Positions 63,035-64,000 of a stretch of DNA of 64,000 bases are shown piece after piece. The position numbers and the translations under genes are program-made. Source of the stretch: an uncultured Bacteroidia bacterium. GTDB lineage: Bacteria > Bacteroidota > Bacteroidia > NS11-12g > UBA9320. Position 1 is the first letter of the stretch; each line of letters opens with the position of its first letter. The notes below the pieces were generated by a model. The model was not told the origin of the DNA. It did no database searches and was given only the letters and a program-made list of their open reading frames with translations. Location of the stretch: NCBI GenBank assembly GCA_943787465.1, contig CALSMN010000001.1, forward strand, positions 180,173 to 244,172. The letters run 5' to 3'.

Positions 63035-63675
63035 GGGCTGACATCTATACGAAGACCTAGTGAGAATTCATTCATTTTTAAATCATCTGCATCCAAATCT
63101 GCATCAGAGAGCATGTATCGGTATGTGATATAAGGATGAACAGCTAGATGGTCTGAAGTATATCCCATAAAGTTAATTTCAGCACCCAGGTAAATGTTCG
63201 TTTTATTAAAGAGTTCTTCTGTTTTATTTTCTATACCATTGATGCTTTGAGAAGAAGCAGTTAGAAATCCATATGAAGGGACAAGGGCTATCGAACTAAT
63301 AAAGAAATCACTGGGTTGCTGTGAACGCAATTGGTCGATTTTACCGCGCTTAAAAGTAGGTGCTATTGCGTATCGAATTGGAATATCTATGCGTAAACTG
63401 GATTGAGAAAACGAAGTGGTCAAGTCATCATTTTTGGCTGTTGCTTTTACGGTAGATGAACCAACGAGCATACCCGCAGAAAGCCTTGTAAGGTCACCAT
63501 AATAAATACCGATGCGTGTATCAGCGTTGTAATTGGATTGATAGTCTAATTCTCCTTGAGCCCCTGAAAAAGAAACCATAGGTTTATTGACCCCTTGATA
63601 AAACTGGATGCCCATATTTTGTGCGAAGGTATTTACACTAAAAATCAGTAATAGGCCTAAGATTGTTTGCTTCAT
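63031..63675 (-). CDS. outer-membrane barrel protein, first gene of the secreted operon
   Basis: A 214-residue protein with a signal peptide (MKQTILGLLLIFSVNTFAQ) and a beta barrel with closing strand EFSLGLRIDVSP. Upstream in-frame codon 63690 is less likely. Its stop overlaps the next ATG. Role as an anchor or porin for the two secreted partners is inferred from the operon only. Confidence 0.72.
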   Translation of the reverse strand: MKQTILGLLLIFSVNTFAQNMGIQFYQGVNKPMVSFSGAQGELDYQSNYNADTRIGIYYGDLTRLSAGMLVGSSTVKATAKNDDLTTSFSQSSLRIDIPIRYAIAPTFKRGKIDQLRSQQPSDFFISSIALVPSYGFLTASSQSINGIENKTEELFNKTNIYLGAEINFMGYTSDHLAVHPYITYRYMLSDADLDADDLKMNEFSLGLRIDVSP

Positions 63676-63745
63676 AAATAATATTTGCAAGATAATTTTT
63701 TTTGAAGAAATAGGAAATGGCAGTTAATTTTTTGATTTTAGATGT

Positions 63746-63777
63746 AAAAAAAAGCCGCTCACGATTGAGTGGCTTTT
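63746..63777 (-). terminator. strong terminator after the tmRNA-like gene
   Basis: Stem AAAAGCCGCTCA / TGAGTGGCTTTT (63750-63761 with 63766-63777), loop CGAT, one G-T pair. On the minus strand it ends in a U run (63753-63746). It lies four bases beyond the acceptor-like 3' end at 63782. Confidence 0.8.
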
Positions 63778-63780
63778 CTA

Positions 63781-64000
63781 GTGGAGATGCCGGGACCAAT
63801 TTATTACTTGTAACTACCTGTAATTTAATTACTTAAGTAGTTTTTAGTAATCAAGTGAAACATTTTTTTCTTAAAATTTAGGACTCGAACTCAGGTCCAA
63901 ACAAGTTGTCCACAGGGGAATTAATCTTTCTTATTTATGCAGGTTAGTAATTGAATTTAACCATTCGTCTTTAATTTTATTATTTTCTACAAGTCTAAGT
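63781..64000 (-). ncRNA. probable 3' end of a tmRNA (ssrA) gene, interrupted, cut by the window edge
   Basis: Minus strand, read right to left: a tmRNA-like stretch CTTAGACTTGTAGAAA near 63985-64000, then ACTTGTTTGGAC, T-stem CTGAG (63894-63890), T-loop TTCGAGT (63889-63883), then an 88-bp insertion, and finally CCCGGCATCTCC-A (63794-63782), the 3' T-stem and acceptor strand (CATCTCC would pair with GGGGATG, which is outside the window). Joining at the shared GGAC (63793-63796 and 63881-63884) gives a T-stem with 4 of 5 pairs. CCA is not encoded. The 5' half cannot be checked. Confidence 0.45.
63797..63884. other. 88-bp insertion in the T-arm of the tmRNA-like gene
   Basis: AT-rich insertion bounded by GGAC on both sides (63793-63796, 63881-63884). 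It contains AACTAC ... GTAGTT (63811-63816 with 63837-63842) and the palindrome ACTTAAGT (63831-63838), so it can fold. It is too small for a group I intron. Confidence 0.4.

Noticed and set aside
63797..63880. Group I intron in the tmRNA-like gene
   Set aside because: 88 bases are far too few for a group I core.

Overview
The window is a chromosomal segment of a member of the Bacteroidota, most likely a Flavobacteriales-type marine or freshwater heterotroph. Evidence: AT-rich DNA; almost no Shine-Dalgarno sites but many -7 boxes of the form TAnnTTTG; several secreted proteins with C-terminal type IX secretion (T9SS) sorting domains; and families largely typical of this phylum (DUF4836, DUF6150, M49 lipoprotein peptidase, flippase next to panD, E1 alpha/beta fusion). 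No rRNA, intact tRNA, IS element, phage or CRISPR array was seen.

Layout. 1-2063 (minus): flippase-like membrane protein (cut by the window edge), panD, radA. 2230-5561 (plus): ExbB/ExbD-type proton-channel operon with an extra membrane protein, then a polyprenyl diphosphate synthase. 5562-10717: M49 peptidase lipoprotein, YbaB-like protein, alkyltransferase-like protein, thioredoxin-fold protein, outer-membrane protein, MarC. 10746-15401 (minus): phenylacetyl-CoA epoxidase operon tetR-paaA-[T9SS protein]-paaB-paaC-paaD with a TetR-type operator on the transcription start. 15615-21962 (plus): two paralogous lipoproteins (one a frameshifted wreck), a DUF4836 protein that carries a duplicated acidic tail, and an ABC ATPase/permease/DUF2459 operon. 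22034-30025: housekeeping and metabolism (DUF72, xth, Gre-like factor, rhodanese, menB, yqhD-like ADH, acs, RsmI-like methylase, alpha/beta hydrolase). 30582-31715: hpd. 31731-33556: an accessory patch of two dead genes (Fic protein, AAA ATPase), each followed by a large palindromic attC-like element in the same orientation. 33791-37296 (minus): pabA/trpG, CBS protein, POTRA/beta-barrel protein, nadK. 37358-41484: E1 dehydrogenase fusion, feoA, feoB. 41498-53019: TonB, thioesterase, comM, two large T9SS adhesin-like proteins, a YdjM-type membrane protein, DUF3575 barrel, SOUL, YceI. 53112-54091: paired YeeE/YedE transporters. 54213-58476: DUF6150 repeat protein, then a His/Cys-rich small protein, TonB receptor and lipoprotein that look like a metal-uptake unit, followed by a beta-carbonic anhydrase. 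58477-63675: degraded stretch, two tiny membrane proteins, histone-deacetylase-like hydrolase, and a three-gene secreted/outer-membrane operon. 63746-64000 (minus): terminator and what looks like the 3' end of the tmRNA gene, split by an 88-bp insertion.

How genes work together: phenylacetate (paa), tyrosine (hpd), acetate (acs) and branched-chain or pyruvate oxidation (E1) point to aerobic use of amino-acid and aromatic carbon; FeoAB, TonB and ExbBD serve metal and TonB-driven uptake. Points I consider most worth a second look are the cassette-like palindromes at 31.7-33.3 kb, the split tmRNA-like gene at the right edge, the mobile coding tail at 17-19.4 kb, and the widespread leaderless start pattern. 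All names rest on reading the translations and motifs by eye; no database search was run.
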